A stretch of 64,000 nt of DNA, from the NCBI GenBank assembly GCA_011526105.1, contig WYAZ01000194.1, positions 1 through 64,000 of the forward strand, written 5' to 3'. A model generated the notes under the pieces. That model was not told the origin of the DNA. It worked only from the letters and a program-made list of their open reading frames with translations, and did no database searches. Shown here in pieces: positions 62,428 through 64,000 of the stretch (position 1 is its first letter; each line of letters opens with the position of its first letter). The DNA comes from Deltaproteobacteria bacterium (GTDB lineage Bacteria; Myxococcota; Kuafuiibacteriia; Kuafuiibacteriales; Kuafuiibacteriaceae). The position numbers and the translations under genes were made by a program.

Positions 62428-62862
62428 ATGAGCACGCGAAAGACCTACTCAGGAAAGTGTTTTTGTGGCGAGGTGCAGTTCACCGTCACCGGCGAGCCCG
62501 TGGCAATGGGCTATTGTCATTGCGACTCGTGTCGGCAATGGTCGGCGGGGCCGGTCAACGCCTTCACGCTGTGGAAGCCGGAGGCCGTGGAGGTCACGCA
62601 GGGTGCGGACCGGATCGGCACGTACAACAAGACAGAAAACAGCTACCGGAAGTGGTGTACGAACTGCGGGGGCCACATCTTCACCGATCACCCGGGCATG
62701 GGACTGATGGATGTGTATGCCGCAGCCATTCCCGAGCTTTCTTTCGAACCCGGCGTTCACGTCCACTATCAGGAATCCGTGCTGCGCATCCCCGACGGAA
62801 AGCCCAAGATGAAGGATGTCCCGAGCGAAATGGGTGGCTCCGGGATCAGCTTGCCCGAATAG
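62428..62862 (+). CDS. GFA-family (glutathione-dependent formaldehyde-activating-like) zinc protein
   Basis: A 144-residue protein with the seven zinc-binding cysteines of the GFA/CENP-V fold: Cys11 and Cys13 (GKCFCGEVQF), Cys30, Cys32 and Cys35 (YCHCDSCRQW), and Cys77 and Cys80 (CTNCGGH). Members bind zinc, and Gfa from Paracoccus binds glutathione/formaldehyde adducts, though most homologues have no proven reaction. The ATG is at 62428 and the gene follows the methyltransferase after 36 bases. A role in dealing with reactive carbonyls fits the family but is unproved. Confidence 0.88.
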   Translation: MSTRKTYSGKCFCGEVQFTVTGEPVAMGYCHCDSCRQWSAGPVNAFTLWKPEAVEVTQGADRIGTYNKTENSYRKWCTNCGGHIFTDHPGMGLMDVYAAAIPELSFEPGVHVHYQESVLRIPDGKPKMKDVPSEMGGSGISLPE

Positions 62863-62930
62863 CGCACCTGCTTCGCTCGAGCGACGAGCTGCGCCCAAGT
62901 CCGAGATCCCACACCCCTAGAGTCGACCCC

Positions 62931-63869
62931 ATGACCCACAAGATTGCCGTGATCCAGAATCCACCCGTGCTGCTCGACCTGGAGGCGACGATCGCCCGCG
63001 CGGTCGCGAGCATCAAAGAGGTGGCACAGGCCGGTGCCAAGCTCGCCGTCTTCCCCGAGGCCTTTCTGCCCGGCTACCCCACTTGGGTCTGGCGCCTGAA
63101 GCCCGGAGGCGACATGGGCCTCTCGAGCGAGATCCATGACCGGCTCCGCAACAACGCGGTCGATATCGAGGGCGGCGCCCTCGCGCCGCTCACCGAGGCC
63201 GCCAGAGAACACGACATCACGGTCGTCTGCGGCGTGAACGAGATCGACCGGCGGTTCAGCGGCAGCACGCTCTTCAACACCGTGGTCCTCATCGGACCCG
63301 ACGGCAAGCTATTGAACCGGCATCGCAAGCTGATGCCGACGAATCCCGAGCGCATGGTCTGGGGCATGGGCGACGCAAGCGGGCTGCGGGTCATCGATAC
63401 GCCGGTTGGGCGCATCGGCACCATCCTGTGCTGGGAGGCGTACATGCCGCTCGCCCGCTTCGCGCTGTACGCGCAGAACCTCGAAGTGCTGGTCGTGCCG
63501 ACCTGGGACTGCGGCGAAGGCTGGCTCGCCAGCATGCGGCACATCGCGCGCGAAGGCGGGTGCTGGGTCATCAGCCTCGCCACCGCGCTGCACTCCCGAG
63601 ACATTCCGGCGGATTTCCCGCAGCGCGACAAGCTCTTCGGCACCGACGAATGGATCTGCGATGGTGGCGCGGTCGTCTTCGAACCCTTCGGCGGCCCCAT
63701 CGCAGGCCCGCTGCACCAGAAACAGGAAGTGCTCTACGCCGAGATTGATCCGGCGCGCGCCGCACGTGCACGCCGATCGTTCGACGTCGCGGGCCACTAC
63801 GCCCGGCCCGATATCTTCCAGTTGAGTGTCAATCGAGCGGTGATGTCGCCGGCGACCTTCTCGGAGTAG
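62931..63869 (+). CDS. Nitrilase (carbon-nitrogen hydrolase)
   Basis: A 312-residue nitrilase-family enzyme, acting on nitriles to give carboxylic acids and ammonia. The catalytic triad is Glu43 (VFPEAFLPGYP), Lys133 (HRKLMPT) and Cys167 (ILCWEAYMPLAR). The WEAYMPL and GYPTWVW segments fit true nitrilases (aliphatic or aryl) more than amidases. The ATG at 62931 gives the standard MTHKIAVIQNPPVLLDL start. It is the last gene of the divergent group, 68 bases after GFA. The natural substrate is unknown. Nitrile or cyanide breakdown from plants or environmental chemicals is possible. Confidence 0.9.
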   Translation: MTHKIAVIQNPPVLLDLEATIARAVASIKEVAQAGAKLAVFPEAFLPGYPTWVWRLKPGGDMGLSSEIHDRLRNNAVDIEGGALAPLTEAAREHDITVVCGVNEIDRRFSGSTLFNTVVLIGPDGKLLNRHRKLMPTNPERMVWGMGDASGLRVIDTPVGRIGTILCWEAYMPLARFALYAQNLEVLVVPTWDCGEGWLASMRHIAREGGCWVISLATALHSRDIPADFPQRDKLFGTDEWICDGGAVVFEPFGGPIAGPLHQKQEVLYAEIDPARAARARRSFDVAGHYARPDIFQLSVNRAVMSPATFSE

Positions 63870-64000
63870 GTTCGGGGGCGTCGCGCGGTCTTGCGTGCAG
63901 AGCGATTCGCCGCTCAGCCGGCGAGCGGCTGCAACCGCGCCCCCTCGGGCGGGACAGTGGTTCGGACCGGGGAATGTGAATGTGAACCGCGTACCGGGAA
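63870..64000. repeat. Right-edge non-coding stretch with hexamer repeat
   Basis: No gene is seen. GAATGTGAATGTGAAC (63972-63987) is the same GTGAAY-type hexamer as in the element at 22689-22909. It is probably the left end of another array that runs past the window. Confidence 0.45.

Overview
This window is a high-GC bacterial chromosome segment, most likely from a myxobacterium (phylum Myxococcota, possibly a Polyangia/Sandaracinaceae-type lineage). This is inferred from gene content: an MglA-type GTPase next to a pilT-type ATPase, two membrane-tethered Ser/Thr kinases, a double-FHA protein, a response regulator with a DUF4388-like region, many secreted lipoproteins with Asp/Ala/Gly linkers or Cys-rich repeats, and a B12-dependent ribonucleotide reductase. 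Leucine is written mostly as CTC, and GTG/TTG starts are common. Genes are tightly packed, often with 4-base ATGA/GTGA overlaps. No rRNA, convincing tRNA, CRISPR array or intact transposase was found.

Layout. 0.1-6.4 kb (minus): a lipoprotein, a FetA/FetB-type metal exporter pair and two tandem paralogous multi-pass GT-C-like membrane proteins. 6.5-14 kb: a fibrinogen-like lipoprotein, a ParA / Ser-Thr kinase / YhhN unit joined by 4-base overlaps, the electron transfer flavoprotein pair etfB-etfA, and a second large lipoprotein. 14.1-22.7 kb (plus): a seven-gene run of RNase G, two outer-membrane proteins (one Omp85/BamA-like), a DUF4390-like secreted protein, an NtrY-like histidine kinase, a TPR lipoprotein and a DUF3467 protein. 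It ends at an unusual 221-bp hexamer-repeat element. 22.9-35.9 kb: a membrane sensor with its secreted partner, a GT87-like membrane protein with two unknown genes, a REC/DUF4388/J-like/TPR protein, an SppA peptidase fused to a barrel-like domain, and a YihY-family membrane protein. 36-44.4 kb: a HEAT-repeat protein, the MglA-like GTPase with a long tail, a small Cys protein, pilT, a methyltransferase, a second Ser/Thr kinase and leucyl aminopeptidase. 44.5-57.9 kb: envelope proteins, the FHA protein, a TPR protein, a protein with a histone-H1-like tail, nrdJ, a Cys-repeat lipoprotein and a SulP transporter.

57.9-63.9 kb looks like an acquired accessory cassette. It holds a DUF4242 protein and a 1032-residue BTAD/AAA/TPR regulator on the minus strand, divergent from a methyltransferase, a GFA-family protein and a nitrilase. 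The regulator avoids the CTC leucine codon that dominates the rest of the window.

The least ordinary DNA is non-coding. Two related ~70-bp MITE-like inverted repeats lie at 49061-49132 and 51307-51384, and the first supplies the likely start codon of the FHA gene. The hexamer array at 22689-22909 is bounded by 9-bp inverted repeats, and a similar motif reappears at the right edge of the window. Functional links among neighbouring genes are inferred from context and were not tested.
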